Assembly (NCBI GenBank): GCA_031308135.1
Contig: JAHLJT010009419.1
Coordinates: 34,148,540 to 34,212,539 of the forward strand
Reading direction: 5' to 3'
Source of the DNA: Acheta domesticus
Lineage: Eukaryota > Arthropoda > Insecta > Orthoptera > Gryllidae
Length of the DNA stretch: 64,000 bases
Of the stretch, positions 46,401-58,099 are shown in pieces. Both the position numbers and the translations under genes were made by a program. The number at the start of each line of letters is the position of its first letter. The stretch's first letter is position 1. The notes beneath the pieces are model-generated. The model made no database searches, was not told the origin of the DNA, and saw only the letters and a program-made list of their open reading frames with translations.

Positions 46401-49400
46401 GTTATCAATAATGATTATATGAATTTGGAAACAAAAAACAGCCTTTGTCCATGCCCATATCCTTTGGAAGTACTGAATGTGTTTCTATATGACTATTCAA
46501 ATGATAAAAATTAATATTTTTTATGAACTAAATTTAAAAAACATTATTTCCCAATAAAATCCAAAATACCTAAACGTCCCTTTTTTATCAACTTGTCTAC
46601 TGTTTCTTTCCGACCTGAGTAGAGGAAATCCCCAAATCTATTTGTATTGAATACACTTACCATGAAACTAAGAAGGCCTGTCAATATTGTAGATACACTC
46701 CATGCTGGATTCCAAGTATCTGGATGAAAATCACTAATCGACAAACAGAGTCTGGTATTTGTTTTAAACCTGATGAAAAAACAAGTGCAAGAATGAATAA
46801 TAGAAATTCTTTAAACATACACTTAAATGAGAAGAAAAAAATTAAATTGAACTGTTAATGTTTGCACTGTTCACCAAACTGTAGCAACAATATCATTTTA
46901 AAAATGCAAAATTTATAAAATCAAAAAGTACTATAGTAGAACATCTCATATCCTCATACACCTTTCCACCTCGAATTCTTAACTCATATTCTTGCACATT
47001 GTTATAGTACTTTAAAATAATGTGGTATAGTATATTTTGGGTGCATTTCAGGTATTTTGTGTACTTTATGTACAAATTGTACATATTTTAAAGGATGAAG
47101 GAATTTTCTGTCACTGCAAGTTGAAAACTGTATTTCAAATCTGTTAAGATTCTACCACTATCTTACTTATTTATCGAAGGAAGCATTGTACAAACAAATC
47201 ACACACTTCAAAACCACAAGATACATTAAATGATACAACACGTGAATCAAGAAAAAATTGTATTTCAGACATCGGAGCTCTTTAAGAGATATCATCAGCA
47301 AACTTAAGAGATAAGTAATGACTGTACGGCACCACGCCTACACACAACCAACTTCCTCAGTAAATTAGAAATGTACGATTTTTTAAAATAATGGTTCACA
47401 AATCCCTGCTGGACAATTGTTTTTATTCTATAAATGATTACCTACCAGCAGAAGCTCTACCTAATAATTAAGTTAGAAGAACATTATAATAAAAAGACAA
47501 AGAAGCCTAAATGTGTGGTGTATAATTAGGATGATTTAAACACTATTTAATATTCTTCTAACTAAAATACAGTACATCATCTGCATAATTGAGTAATTTA
47601 TGTAATGTAAATTAAATAAATAACATGAAATATTATTGCTTTTTACTCTAGTAAATATTATATAATTCAACATTTGTATTTTTGTCCTAATTGTGGACTT
47701 ACAGTGATGTGATACTTATTATAAATAATATATTAGTTAAAACAAGTTATTAGTATGCCCTAAAAAATCTTGAAATATTGTTTTAAAAAATGCATTAATA
47801 ACTTAAAGCTTTTGAAATATGTACATTAATACCCAATTAAAATTAACAATATTCATTTAATGTAAAAACCTTTTCTGATAAAATACAGGAAAAGCATGCT
47901 TGGAATGAAAAGATATATTTTGTGCAAAAACCTAACATAACCTAGCTTACTTCATGGGGAAAATAACTGAAATAAATACGCAGCTTCTTGAAGCACATTA
48001 TATGTCTTGTTTAACTTTTTCTGCCTACTTTAAAAAATATGATACCAAGAAATAGCCTCCATTTGCCCAAGAATGTTATCATTTATAGAAAAGAACTGTG
48101 ACAAGCTCTTTCTAAACAATGAATGCCCACAAATAAATAGATTTTATGAAACTATGAAATGTTTTAGTGAAGTCTCAATTTTAATGAAATATGCTCCTAT
48201 AATTACAATATGCACCAATAAGAAAATATGCACTAACATATTAATCTAAATAGCATCCACTTTTAACCAAATGTCATGAAATTTCACTTAGCTATGCCCT
48301 GAAGCAATGGGCAAAAATATGCAAAAACATAGAATTCCACTCCATGTCATTAATTTATTAGTATGCCACATTATTTTCCTACTTAAAGTTGGACACTACA
48401 AACCTTATTGTGTAAGTCACACTACTGTACAATGTCTATGTTTTGAATTTGATGAGTCACGTTTGTTTTGATTAAGGTTTATGTAATGTGACAAAAAATT
48501 TCTACAGCATTGTGTGTATTCTATGTATTTTATTGACATATTTATATGTAGTACATCAAGAACTGATCCAGCCAATCATTTTGGTGGGGGCCATCATAGA
48601 TTTTTATTACATTAACATTTATTACACTTGTTATTATATCATATATTATTTTTGTAGTGTATATATCATACTGTACAAAATTATTTTTTAAATAATTACA
48701 TAATTCTAACATAAATATTTAAAATATTTAAACCAATTTTGCCAAATAAAAGAAGGTAACACACAAAAACTCAAGGTCTTTTGGGGGAAGCCATGTCCGA
48801 CCCCCAGTGTCAGTTTTGAGGGGTTCTAATGCATTATAAGTTTATTAAAAATATGTAACTTTTAATTTCAGCAAACACTCCACAGATGTTTTACAAGCAC
48901 TTAATTTTTTATGTATAAAACCAAAAATATATACAGTACCTTGCTACAACAATTTGTCAAGGCATCATTTTCTAATGACTATTACAATACCCAGACTTTT
49001 GGACAAATTTTAATCATTACTCCCAAATTGTAGACATTATTTTATATTATAATATTATAATAGATATTACTTTAGTTTTTTCTTGACTTATTTCACAATG
49101 TTCATGAAATTATTTTTCTTTCTAGTCCACACTTTTTTAGAAAGGGTATTATAATCTCTTTTTATGGGAACTTGAAATTGCATAACATACCAATAACGTT
49201 GCATATGATATAAAACCGTGAGATTAGAATTGCAGATTAAAAAATATTAGTGTACGTGTGTGTGTGTGTGTGTGAAAGGGATTTCTGTTCATTCATTCTA
49301 ATACAGAAAAATATTTGAAAGTCACTTAAATCTTAGAATACAGGTGAAGAGAAAAATTTACTCACTGGCACATATTTTTACAAATGCCATATCTGAATGG

Positions 49401-50896
49401 TGTGCCAAAATAACATCTCACAGGGTAAATTTACTCTTTGGACTTAAAAATGCATGTAATCTCACTGGGTTGAAGTAGAGAACATGGAATTGCAATTCAG
49501 TAAAAGTTAAAATAGTAGTAAGTTAGTAACCAGATTAAGTAGAGAATACCCAACCAACATTGATTTTGTAGTTGTTTTCTTACATGAATGTCTTGAGGTC
49601 AAAGAGTAAAATTAGTACGTAGTATTTAAAAAGCCTTGACAGCTATTGTCTTACATAAAGTCGTGATGCAATATTTTGTAAATATTCTGTAATTCAATTA
49701 AGGTGCTCCAATGTTTAATTAGTATTTCTGGAGTTTTTTTTGCAAACAGTTGTTTAGCAATATTGCAGTTACTAATTACCTACAGAAATAAATTTTACTC
49801 ATTAATAGTAAGAAGCAATAGATTTCAATATTCTACACTTCATAAATTTCTAGGGTTAAATACTTGTGGGTCATTCACGCAATACATAAACTATTAGCCA
49901 ACACCATGGTTAATGACATTCATTATTCAAGAAGAATAACACATCTTGGTTAAAGTTCTTCGGTCAATTTTAAATATTTTCTTGTACTTTTGAGAACATT
50001 TGCTATCATTGTTATAAAGATAATTATTAAAATATTTATGTTATATACATAATATTTATCCTTAATATCTCAAAATGGTCCTAACAATGAAAATACTGTT
50101 GGCAATAATAATCCAGTTGTTACACCAATGGTCAGTGGTGTTTATGGTAAAAATACAGTTTATTTTCATAATACCACCTTGTAATGTTCTCTTTCATATT
50201 AATAAAAATGTTAACTTGAATTAATTTCATAGAAATGTCATGAGATCAGGACAGAAGACTCTGCCTCAGTACGGCTAAGGATTAACTACTTCCCTAGTTT
50301 TCAATTCATCAAGATTTTCAAGATGTACAGAAAGAAATTACCTAAAACATGCAATTAGCACATTCGTCATTCCCTTTCCAGACTTCAGAGAAAAAGAAAG
50401 ACCGTCCTAAACAATAAACAATGATGCAGTGTGCATTTCCAATTACAGATTGGAAAGCAGACGTTTATATTAGCTTACCTTCCATTAGGTGTAGTCATAT
50501 AAATACTTGGAGGTTTAAATGGAAATTCTCTTGGAAAGACTAGCTTTCCATGATACAGACCACCCTCATAAGGTGTGCCTTCTGGACCTTTTACAGCATA
50601 ATGCCTGAGTGAAAAATAAACAACGCTAACAATATGTGTAAATGTCACAACATATTTAGGAGCAATTAAATAAACGTAAGTAACAGTTGTGTTATTACCT
50701 TCCTTACAATGTTTACAGTTACGAAAGTTCGATGAAAATTTCACACAAAAATATGTCACTCATATCCTGCTACTCACCATTCTAGAATATTTGAAGGTAA
50801 CGGCTCAGCTACTACGTAGGGTACAGGGTCCTTCTTCAGCCTCAAATAATCTTGCTTCAGACGAGATGTCGCACTACTAGGTTTGCGATTCGACAT
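30258..50896 (-). CDS. UBE2J2: Ubiquitin-conjugating enzyme E2 J2 (Ubc6 type), complete
   Basis: Five coding exons on the minus strand: 50896-50778, 50604-50479, 46769-46661, 44235-44107 and 30482-30258. All have GT/AG borders and matching phases (708 bp, 235 residues). It begins [20 protein letters not shown] and continues through the E2 core ([27 protein letters not shown]). The catalytic Cys90 is in NTRLCLS, followed by [21 protein letters not shown] variable acidic linker and a C-terminal membrane anchor ([20 protein letters not shown]) end the protein. TPN replaces HPN, as normal in the Ubc6 branch. Family members are tail-anchored in the ER membrane, active site to the cytosol, and supply ubiquitin for ER-associated degradation. 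Introns are 174 bp, 3.7 kb, 2.4 kb and 13.6 kb, the last loaded with transposons. Exon borders may be off by a base. The start lies 888 bp from PINK1's, in divergent orientation. Confidence 0.95.
32590..32930 (+). pseudogene. Ty1/copia-type polyprotein relic
   Basis: One frame from about 32757 reads [20 protein letters not shown], then after a stop [17 protein letters not shown]. This is the pattern that follows the protease in copia polyproteins. Stops and shifts interrupt it and no LTRs were found. It lies in UBE2J2 intron 4. Confidence 0.45.
33270..35085 (+). pseudogene. Decayed mobile-element protein of an uncharacterised arthropod family
   Basis: Successive frames give [17 protein letters not shown] (about 34235), [19 protein letters not shown] (about 34330), [20 protein letters not shown] (about 34525), [20 protein letters not shown] (about 34623) and [20 protein letters not shown] (about 34890). 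They are collinear with a transposon-linked family common in arthropod genomes, which I recognise but cannot name. At least three frameshifts and several stops break it. The upstream part (33270-34000) is too decayed to read. It lies in UBE2J2 intron 4, opposite to that gene. Confidence 0.45.
35105..35240 (-). repeat. Dispersed non-coding repeat family, fragment next to the GAC array
   Basis: TTCTTGATACCGA, AAAACGTTAGTCCGTG, GTCTATGAACA and AGCGCCAAAT follow the order of the inverted family landmarks. The GAC-rich array begins a few bases beyond it. Confidence 0.4.
35247..36815 (+). repeat. 1.57-kb GAC-rich tandem array with nested higher-order repeats
   Basis: The plus strand is built almost wholly from four-base words GACA, GACG, GACT, GGAC and GGCG. 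Three regimes are visible. The first is about nine copies of a 24-mer (ACTGACAGACGGACGG then CCAGGCGC) at about 35480-35700. The second is 20-mers (TGACAGACGGACAGGCGGAC) at about 36085-36260. The third is 12-mers (TGACAGGCGGAC) at about 36290-36780. T is confined almost to the ACTGAC word, so all three minus-strand frames stay open for 290-560 codons of SVRL, SVSPP or CQSA repeats. These are artefacts. It lies in UBE2J2 intron 4. Confidence 0.9.
37431..38754 (+). repeat. 5' LTR
   Basis: Begins TGTGATATAC and ends GGTATATTTCA. TATAAAAG at 37689-37696 is a likely promoter. Five 36-bp tandem units (37791-37970, each ATTC(T/C)G(A/T)CTC...) follow the promoter and could be transcribed leader sequence. 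Short open frames over these repeats are not genes. Confidence 0.9.
38758..38775 (+). promoter_or_regulatory. Primer-binding site
   Basis: TGGCGCGCCAAGTGGGGC starts three bases after the 5' LTR. The leading TGG is complementary to a tRNA CCA end. The tRNA species was not identified. Confidence 0.6.
39028..40476 (+). CDS. Gag-like protein
   Basis: 482 residues from an ATG at 39028. A long Asn/Glu/Lys-rich coiled-coil region (about residues 35-235, with the repeat [20 protein letters not shown]) is followed by a retrotransposon capsid-like domain ([45 protein letters not shown]). A basic, glycine-rich tail ends the protein. No CCHC zinc knuckle is visible. Gag forms the particle that packages element RNA. 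The frame is intact. It overlaps the protease frame by a few codons, which lies in the -1 frame, so pol expression would need frameshifting. Confidence 0.85.
   Translation: MADTGMNPEGDISRDVVEIEQEVAVSPVVNTDSSNLIIKMLAEMKAEMNANNAKLENNNAKLENKLENIKIEMNSQTQEFKNFREAICEEISQLRTETISEFSNIYSKIDSLNCQVNQIQEEQKECLNKMNSEVVALRENVTALEHLQTQQCEKMTNVESRLECLNDIAQQHGDKIDNLELKMVVTDNKVEQQIQEGLRSFKTLQESESEKQLANIKGKIDQLENEVLTRAQGNVITSASALVLPSYLKFHGDVKEQPWSFISKLESYFTINNIPDRLKLHVVEQAMSAKAHHWWTSLVPEPTSYKEWKDKFLRRYWNENHKFDLKYKLMSEKYRKVGAETMCDFATRKIAAFKACEEGINNNDLIRIIIRQLPVSIQNLLWNSMPVDYEDLVERLSLFDRTLNGDGYHDNINGKSNGTGKQADSDNCQGKYSSEGKGERGNETKIESKKSGNGYPRRFKDDKKHEHVEINVIEQENSHCSK
40464..41486 (+). CDS. Pol fragment: aspartic protease plus truncated reverse transcriptase
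   Basis: The open frame is -1 relative to gag and has no ATG at its start, as expected for a frameshifted pol. The protease shows [12 protein letters not shown] (active Asp at about residue 63) and the family's second motif [10 protein letters not shown]. The start of reverse transcriptase follows ([20 protein letters not shown], then ARKLNSKTI). Around 41420 the similarity stops before the catalytic palm, and the frame ends after 18 unrelated residues. RNase H and integrase are absent. The protease may still process Gag. Confidence 0.85.
   Translation: MFEVNRRVISNNKTDETMITELNSIEVSADDLLREDTDERAENSTCLVLKGTFRNIPVDVLIDTGANVCAVSEELYKQLKKEGNKMEELPTRKLNIRTANGRRIETRSQQIWVELEVQGVTIQFPAIVIKNLIRPIILGIDGLKMCDAKVDVGNRSILLRTDKGQQHCLGIKDQEGEDLCICDVAELIEETRDQIQAAAENAVDENGVDVSHSVETLVSKYRDVFEGSKDPVKGYQFKIELMDEEPFNVKQYPIPHVFKAEVRKQINTTLEDGIIKKSITPYVSPIVIVRKKDNKIRFCIDARKLNSKTIARHEKPPKLDEMGTYNYRNIKPYKRDDTHD
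41818..41830 (+). promoter_or_regulatory. Polypurine tract
   Basis: GGAGAGGGGAAGT lies immediately before the 3' LTR. This is where plus-strand DNA synthesis would be primed. Confidence 0.7.
41831..43154 (+). repeat. 3' LTR
   Basis: Copy of the 5' LTR at a constant 4,400-bp offset, including all five 36-bp units. It is followed by the ATAT target duplication (43155-43158). Confidence 0.9.
44240..46655. other. UBE2J2 intron 3, nothing else recognised
   Basis: AT-rich unique-looking sequence with no transposon termini or coding frames. Confidence 0.5.
46775..50475. other. UBE2J2 intron 2, nothing else recognised
   Basis: AT-rich sequence with a short (TG)n near 49255-49273. No embedded gene or transposon was identified. 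Confidence 0.5.
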
Positions 50897-51784
50897 TTTC
50901 GGTTTTAACTCTTCATCACTATAAACAAAATATTCACCACTCGTGATCAGCCCGCATCGTATCCTAATACTTTTACTAGAAATTCGTGGTCAACTGAACA
51001 AAAATATTGACATTAACGTCACAATTACGGAGTGATTGTGCATAAATATTTTCTTAATCCATAAACATTAACTTCGACTAAATGAAGATATGACAAACAC
51101 AAAATACACTACTGCTGAATGCTACCACTACCAAAAAGTCACTGCGAACATCAAGGTTACAGTAACGGTTACATTGGCTTACACTTACACATTGTTCTAA
51201 GACCATTCCATTAGTGATATATTACAATAAATGCAATGTAATCGTGCGTGCTTTTCTGATCTTTCAATTATTTGCTCACAAAATTTCACACAGACAATAT
51301 CACTTATGCATTCCGGAAGTGGGATAGTAGAACGCGAACGTCATCTACAGTTAAAACCATGGAATCACGCACAGAAAGGAAGGAAAATGATTCACTCTTT
51401 ACTACCTCTTAATGAATTGAAAGGCTTCCATGCAGTCACCATCTCAATTACTATATGTCTTGCCCAAAAATATCCACGTTACAAATTAATGCATTTTATT
51501 CGATGACAAGAGCAGTAAGCCCAACATACAACGAACTTGTCACTGTCAGTCAACCTACGCAATCAGCTGGACAACTCCCGATTGGTGGATCGGTAGACAG
51601 CAGTAGACAGCGACAGGTCGAGAAAACTCGAGGAGAGGAGAACGTGTTCTGGGCAGTAATCAACAAAGGTGACGACGTAATGTCGGAGTGTTAATTAATA
51701 GAGCAGTCATAAAAATCAGGCAAAGTGAAGCTGCTTCTAGTGAAATTTGCGCCCTTGCGGGCGCACGCCACAGCAGAGTGCGAA
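50897..51784. promoter_or_regulatory. Shared divergent promoter region of UBE2J2 and PINK1
   Basis: 888 bp separate the two start codons, which point away from each other. The stretch contains no long frame. Core elements cannot be assigned from sequence, and untranslated exons could lie inside it. Confidence 0.6.
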
Positions 51785-54700
51785 ATGTCTTTGCGAGCTA
51801 TTGGGAATCGTCTTATACAAAATGGTCGAATTTTGCTGCGAAGTTTTAGGCCCTACCGAAAGTCAAGCGACGTGTTGGACGGACTCTCTCGCAAAATTCT
51901 CCCGAGGGGAATTCAAGTAGAAGCTAGTCCTAGCACTGGCAGAGCATCTGCTGGTAGAAATGTCGGCTTTCATGTACATGCACGGCGTTTGTTCGTTGAT
52001 AATGTTTTAAAAAGGGTGACAAATTCTTTGGCAGCAGATTTGAGGAGGAGAGCCGCAAAAAGATTGTTGTTTGGAGATTCCGCACCGTTTTTTGCACTTG
52101 TGGGCGTGAGTTTAGCTTCAGGAACTGGTATATTGACAAAAGATGATGAGTTGGAAGGAATATGTTGGGAGATCAGAGTAAGTACCTTGAACAAATAATA
52201 ATTTACCTGTTAATTCTTTTAATGTGGCATTTACCGTCTTTTTTTACACATACATAATTGCAGGAAGCGGTGTCAAAATTACAATGGAACATAGAAGTCG
52301 ATGCTGGAACAGATTATTTTTCAGAGAAGGATCAGATCGGACTTGATTTTTTTGAAATTGGTCCTGCCATAGCTAAAGGTTGCAGTGCTGTTGTTTATGC
52401 TGCTCGTAAAAGATGTGGTGAGTTTATTATAAGAATAAAATTAATGTACATTGAGTAAGTTCTATCATTACATCATTTTAAACAGCTGTTTCATTGTTGT
52501 CTGACATTTGAGTGACACTTGATTGAGACCAATGAGAGGAGTACCATGTGTGAGGTGGAATGAAATTTTGATTGAAAGCAGAATAGTAAATGTGAAATAG
52601 AGACAACTCATTTACTTTGCAGATTCTGAACAAGGTATTATTGCTAGGACTGACCTTGATATTTCAACCTTTCCCTTTGCCATAAAAATGATGTTTAATT
52701 ATGATGCCGAGTCGAATGCAACATCTATTTTGAGGGCCATGTATCGAGAAACGGTTCCAGCCAGATGGCATTACACGAACGAAGAAATAAGCTCATGGGA
52801 GCAAAGGTATGACGTGTGTCATTGTATTCTGGGTAGTGCAAGTAAAGTTTGTTTCTTTTATAACATGTTATTTCACTTTGACAGCCTTTCTGATCGCAAG
52901 CTTCCATTACCCCCACATCCCAATGTGGTGGAAATGCATTGTGTGTTTGCTGACAGAGTGCCAGAAATTCCAGGATCTTTTGCGATGTATCCTGATGCTT
53001 TACCACCAAGAATCAATCCATCTGGCTATGGTCGGAACATGAGCCTTTTTCTTGTTATGAAAAGGTGAGAGTGACATAACTTGTAAATAAAATTTTGTGG
53101 CATAATAAGTATTGACATGTATGGGTTTTGAAGAAACCCATGACTTTCGGCATTGGATGCTCTTGACTGAAGCTCATTAATTCACTAAATCTTTTTCCGA
53201 TACATTCTTTGATTGTATATTGTCCCAGATGTTGCTTCAGTTCTGCTAAGCACTGTGGAGAGAGAATTTCATCTAATATCCATGCTTCTGTCAGATTGTC
53301 TAAGAACTGACGAGGCAACTAGCTGAGATGTCTTAGGGCAACAACTGCAGGCAATGTAGTGTCTGAACAGGAGAACGTAAATTTTGAGTTTCAAAGGTGG
53401 TGGATTTATTCAAGGAAGCTAGGTCAAATTAAACTGCCGTCTGGAGAAGAAATTTAGCAGCTGGCTGCTTTGATCAGAGTTTTGTGTGGTTTCTGCAGCA
53501 AGTACAAAGCGAATGTCAAAGCAGTACCTTAATAAACAGGCTACAAATCATACACACACTTTCCTTCTTCCTCGTCCTTGGCCCCTCTTCTTCCCGTACA
53601 CCCACATACACAGACACATTCTCACGAACCCTTTCGTGCACTACACTACCACATATGTCGAGAACTTTGAGGTTCTGACAGAGATGATGCCCTGCTAATG
53701 GATTTTTTTTTGTCCCCTCACACAAAAAAACTCATTTGATTGTTTTCACAGTTTTTACTTTCTCGAATATGTACATGTATGCAGCTACAAAATTGAAGAT
53801 TGATATTTTTCCTTTAAAAGAAATTTATTCTCCATAGTTAGTTCTTTTATTGAGGTCACACTAATTTTTTTGAAAATTTTAGTAGTTTTCGTGCAATATT
53901 GAGTAATATCAAAAACAAGAATTTCTCAAAAATGGCTCCAGATGTTTTCTTTAAAATTTTTGTACAGATATTGTTAAACACACTTTTGAAGATGACATAA
54001 AAGTCATAATGTTGAAACATTTTTCATATAAAAAAAAGACTCAAATTTTCAATGAAAATTTCTATTTAGGGTGAGGTTTTACTCTTATGTAATATTCTTA
54101 AATTAATATTTCAGTTCTACCACTAGGAAACAGGAAAACTACAACTTTTTTAAAATATTCTTTTGGTGGCACTAGATGGCAGCCGGTAAGAGAACGGGGG
54201 CAAGATCGGAAAACTTGCCTCAACCAAAGAAATTAGAAAACTAACTAGTATGAGAAAGTCTGTGCCATTCTGTAGCACCATTAGTCGTCTCTCTGTTCCA
54301 CAAAATGCAATCACTGCATGTAAAATAATACTATGTGAAATTATTCATGTGAGTTATGTAGAAATAACATAATTCTTGTCACAAATTATACTTAATTATA
54401 TTGTGTGACTGTCAGGGTGTTTGTAACTTCAAAAATACTGAGGGAACATTTTATGCTGAAGTATTGCCCTTGGAAACTAGTGAGACCATATGTAGTACTC
54501 ATAGTATTTAGTGCCAGGTTTCTGTGAACTGTTGGATCATAACTTCAAATGTTTAGATAAAAGTTTTGCTTACTAAACAGTTTCTAAAACAACTATAATC
54601 AGTAAATTTGCTAAGTGTTTGTGAATTGGTTTAAAATCACTTAGAATACTAATGAAGTTGAGAAAGTATCAACATACAAGTATTTATTTTTGTCCTTGAT

Positions 54701-57672
54701 ATTCATATTATTTACATATTTAAAAAAATTACACAATATTCATATTATTTACATATTTAAAAAAATGACACAACAGACACATCTTAGTGATGTAGCTCAG
54801 TTTGATAATTTGCTCTTATTAACTGGTTTTGTTTGTGATATCCGTTATGTAAGTATTCATCATCTCCTTATATGAATTTAAGGGATCACCTTGACAAGGA
54901 TATGCTTTGAAGATCTATCAGATACTCTGAGATTTTAGTCTTGTGTGTCTCTAACTACCTTATAAACCTACCTAAAGAAGAGAAGAAAACTGTAGGAATT
55001 ACCTTGTCTTTCACTAAAAAGAGAACAACCTTTGAGTGAGGTCAAATTTATTAGCATCATTTGTGTGATCACTCCTCAAACATAAGATGTGGTTTCATTC
55101 TTAAAGCTGTGTTTGAACCAAAGTTTCAAATCCTAGGGCAATGTGCTGCAAAACTAGCCTCTCCAGTTTGTGGGAGAAAGGCTAGTATGTCCAAGCTTCT
55201 AAAAGGCAATCGTGCGCATGGACAACTTTACACCAAGACAGTCCAGTCTTAGAATCTTAAATTCCCTGTTTTTTATTGTCACCAGCTTGCAAACCAGCTG
55301 GTGATCAGAGGTCAAATAACCAAGAAATAGTTATCCATATTGAGTTTCATTTCACTCTAAGAAAAGTCTCTTAAATAGTCCATAGAATGTTACTTTTTTC
55401 TTAATTGTGCTAGTGATTGTCACATTTGATTGGTCCAGTGAAATCATTAATTTTCAATTTTCCTCTGTAGATAAGGTCTTGAAAACCATATTCTGAGCAT
55501 TCTTCGTGCTTGTAATTATTAAACCACCTTTGGACACTTTAATTGACAAATGCAACATCTCTTGTGTAATAAAATTCACATATCCTAGATTTTTTATGGT
55601 ATCTTAACTCTCTTATGTTCCCAAAAACATAATTACTCTCATTATTTCATAAATATAAATAATTTGGTTTATTGTCTAATAAAAAAATCCATTAAAAGAA
55701 AAAGGAAATCCACCCCTCCAATTCAGGAAATTTGTGTCCATGAACATATTTAATGTAACAAATTTAACTGTAATCTAAAGTAGGCTAAACAAACAAGTAT
55801 TTCTTGCTTCATTGCAGGTATGATTGCAGTTTACAACAATACGTGCAAAGTAGAGAACTAAATGTTCGAACCACCACACTACTGCTTGCACAGTTGTTAG
55901 AAGCTGTGGCTCATATGAACCGTCATGGAATTGCACACAGGTATGCTTTGAATACATTTATCCTGAAAATACTGGATTTTCTACAATTTTGTGAAGTGGC
56001 TTCTTGACATATATATTGTTAATATGTATTAATAAATTTATTTGTTACAGGGATCTGAAAAGTGATAATATTTTATTGAATCTCTCGGAAGGTGATGCAT
56101 ACCCACTTTTGGTAATTACGGATTTTGGATGTTGCTTATCTGATAGAGTATATGGGCTACGTTTACCATACAATTCCCCTGATACAGATAAAGGTGGAAA
56201 TGCAGCTTTAATGGCACCAGAGGTATTGATAAATGTTTATTTGCAAGTATTCTACATAAATGCATTTAACTTGTTGTATGTAAATTTATACTATCAAAAT
56301 ACTGTTATCCAGGTAGCTTGTGCAGAAGCTGGTCCTTTCACTTATATAAACTATTCCAAGTCTGATGCTTGGGCTGTTGGAGCTATTGCTTATGAAATTT
56401 TTGGAGAAAAAAACCCTTTCTATTCTGTCTCTCGTGACAAACCTTTATTAAGGAATACAACATATAATGATGAAGATCTCCCTCCTTTACCAGACAGTAT
56501 TCCATCAATTTTGACAAATTTGGTAGCTGGATTATTAGTCAGAAATACATCAAAGGTTAGTGGTAATTACAGTATACTCCCTTTCCCTTTACAATTATTT
56601 TAAATGTAGTTTTACAGAATGTTTAATTGTATTCCAGAGGCTGAGTGCAGAAATGGCAGCTACAATTTGTCAGTTGTTTTTGTGGGCACCTAGTGCTTGG
56701 TTGCGTTCAAGTAGTCCAGATTTACCCACAACAAATGAGGTATATTGGCTGTATGTTACTTCATACTAAATTGCAAAGTTATACCCAGAAAATCTGGAAA
56801 AATCATGGAAAGTTATGACCTTTGAGAAAGTCAGGGAGTTTTTTAGTCTATAGAAATTATGAAATGAATTTTTAAAAAAATGATTCATTATAAATGTGCT
56901 GTTGGTCAGGCTTCCAAGCATGTATCATTTACAACAGGCATCATAATTTAGCCCATTAAGTGATCTTGCTTCTTTTGAAAAGCATCAATGATCTTGTTTG
57001 ACTGTCTTAATTTTTATTGCCTTTTCTAGAAGAGGTCTCATAATGCCGATACTTCCCACCCATAAGTTAACTTTAAACTTATTTCATAAATTTTGGAAAT
57101 TTTCACAATAGTCTTTTTGTACTTGACTATTTTCTCTATTTTAAACATGTTAAACATTTTTGCAGTTTTAATTTTGATAATTTCATAACATGACGGGAAC
57201 TTACATTTTTTTTACTGTGTTTGAACTCCACAAATTATTTAATTTTGTTTCGTATAATTTTACCAAAAACTAATATGTTCTTCTGATATTTAGTCTTAAA
57301 TGTAATGATTACAATTTTAAAAAATGTAGAAAATCAGTCAAGAAAATTGAAATTTAATGCTAGAAAAGGCAGGAAATTTAGAAGTCTTAAACCCACTGTA
57401 ACGTACGTGTGTGTGTGTCCTAGGTGTTGCAGTGGCTTTTGTGCCTCACAACAAAAGTATTATGTGAGGGTCGACAAATCAACAAGCTTTCTGTGGAGGA
57501 TGTCCCTCATTCTGCCAGTTTGGCTCACAAATCTGAAGCCACCTTGACCAGTGCATCTCTTGCAACCAGTGGTCGCCGAGCTCTGCCGGAGTACCAGCTT
57601 ATTTCCTCATTTCTTATTCGAGCTAAGCTAAGGCAAGTGAGGGAAGCTCTTAACTGGATTCATAATGTATAA
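51785..57672 (+). CDS. PINK1: Mitochondrial serine/threonine kinase PINK1, complete
   Basis: Nine coding exons: 51785-52177, 52264-52417, 52623-52806, 52885-53064, 55818-55940, 56051-56222, 56313-56555, 56638-56739 and 57424-57672. All have GT/AG borders and consistent phases (1,800 bp, 599 residues). The start is the first ATG, giving an Arg-rich mitochondrial targeting sequence, with a membrane segment at about 101-115 (PFFALVGVSLASGTG). Kinase motifs: glycine loop IAKGCSAVVY (167-176), ATP-binding Lys204 in FAIKMMF, HRDLKSDN with catalytic Asp346, DFG 369-371 and APE 400-402. The C-terminal extension typical of PINK1 is present (RRALPEYQLISSFLIRAKLR). PINK1 builds up on damaged mitochondria and phosphorylates ubiquitin and Parkin to start mitophagy. 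Intron 4 (2.75 kb) holds repeat fragments. All key residues are intact. Confidence 0.97.
53750..53965 (-). repeat. Dispersed non-coding repeat fragment in PINK1 intron 4
   Basis: Inverted fragment with AAATTTATTCTCCATAG, GTTCTTT and a GAATTTCTCAAAAATGGCTCC block, matching 27350-27400 and the family elsewhere. Confidence 0.4.
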
Positions 57673-58061
57673 AAAGTTTGTTTCCTGAATTTTGGAGTGC
57701 CTAACACTCATTCAATCCACCTCTTGTTTTAGCCAGAATGGCTTAGGTGTCTGATATCGCTTGTTTGTGGTTTACTATTCCATCAAAATTATTTTATGTT
57801 ACTTTTTTGTGGATTTTTTTGTAGCTGCTATTGTGTAATTGATGTTTTAATTTGCTTTGATTTGTAATTTTCATTTGACTCAAAATAATTTGGTTCAGGT
57901 CTCATTTAAATCTGCAGATTTAGAATAGTTCACTAATACAAGGGTTGTCAGAATATAAAATATTGTGATTATTGAACAGCATTATTGAAAAAAATATTTC
58001 TGTAAGATATCAGAATTGTTGTACTTATTGTTAGTTGTATATTTTTAATTGTACAGTTATG

Positions 58062-58067
58062 CAATAA
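58062..58067 (+). terminator. Probable PINK1 polyadenylation signal
   Basis: AATAAA in ATGCAATAAAGAAT, about 390 bp after the stop, followed by TGTGTCGATTGTT (a GT-rich downstream element). It is the best-placed of several candidates. Confidence 0.5.
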
Positions 58068-58099
58068 AGAATATTTTGTGTCGATTGTTAATTGTTTTC

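Noticed and set aside
51725..51784. Upstream extension of the PINK1 first exon
   Set aside because: The longer frame starts at GTG. The first ATG (51785) directly yields the Arg-rich targeting peptide expected for PINK1.
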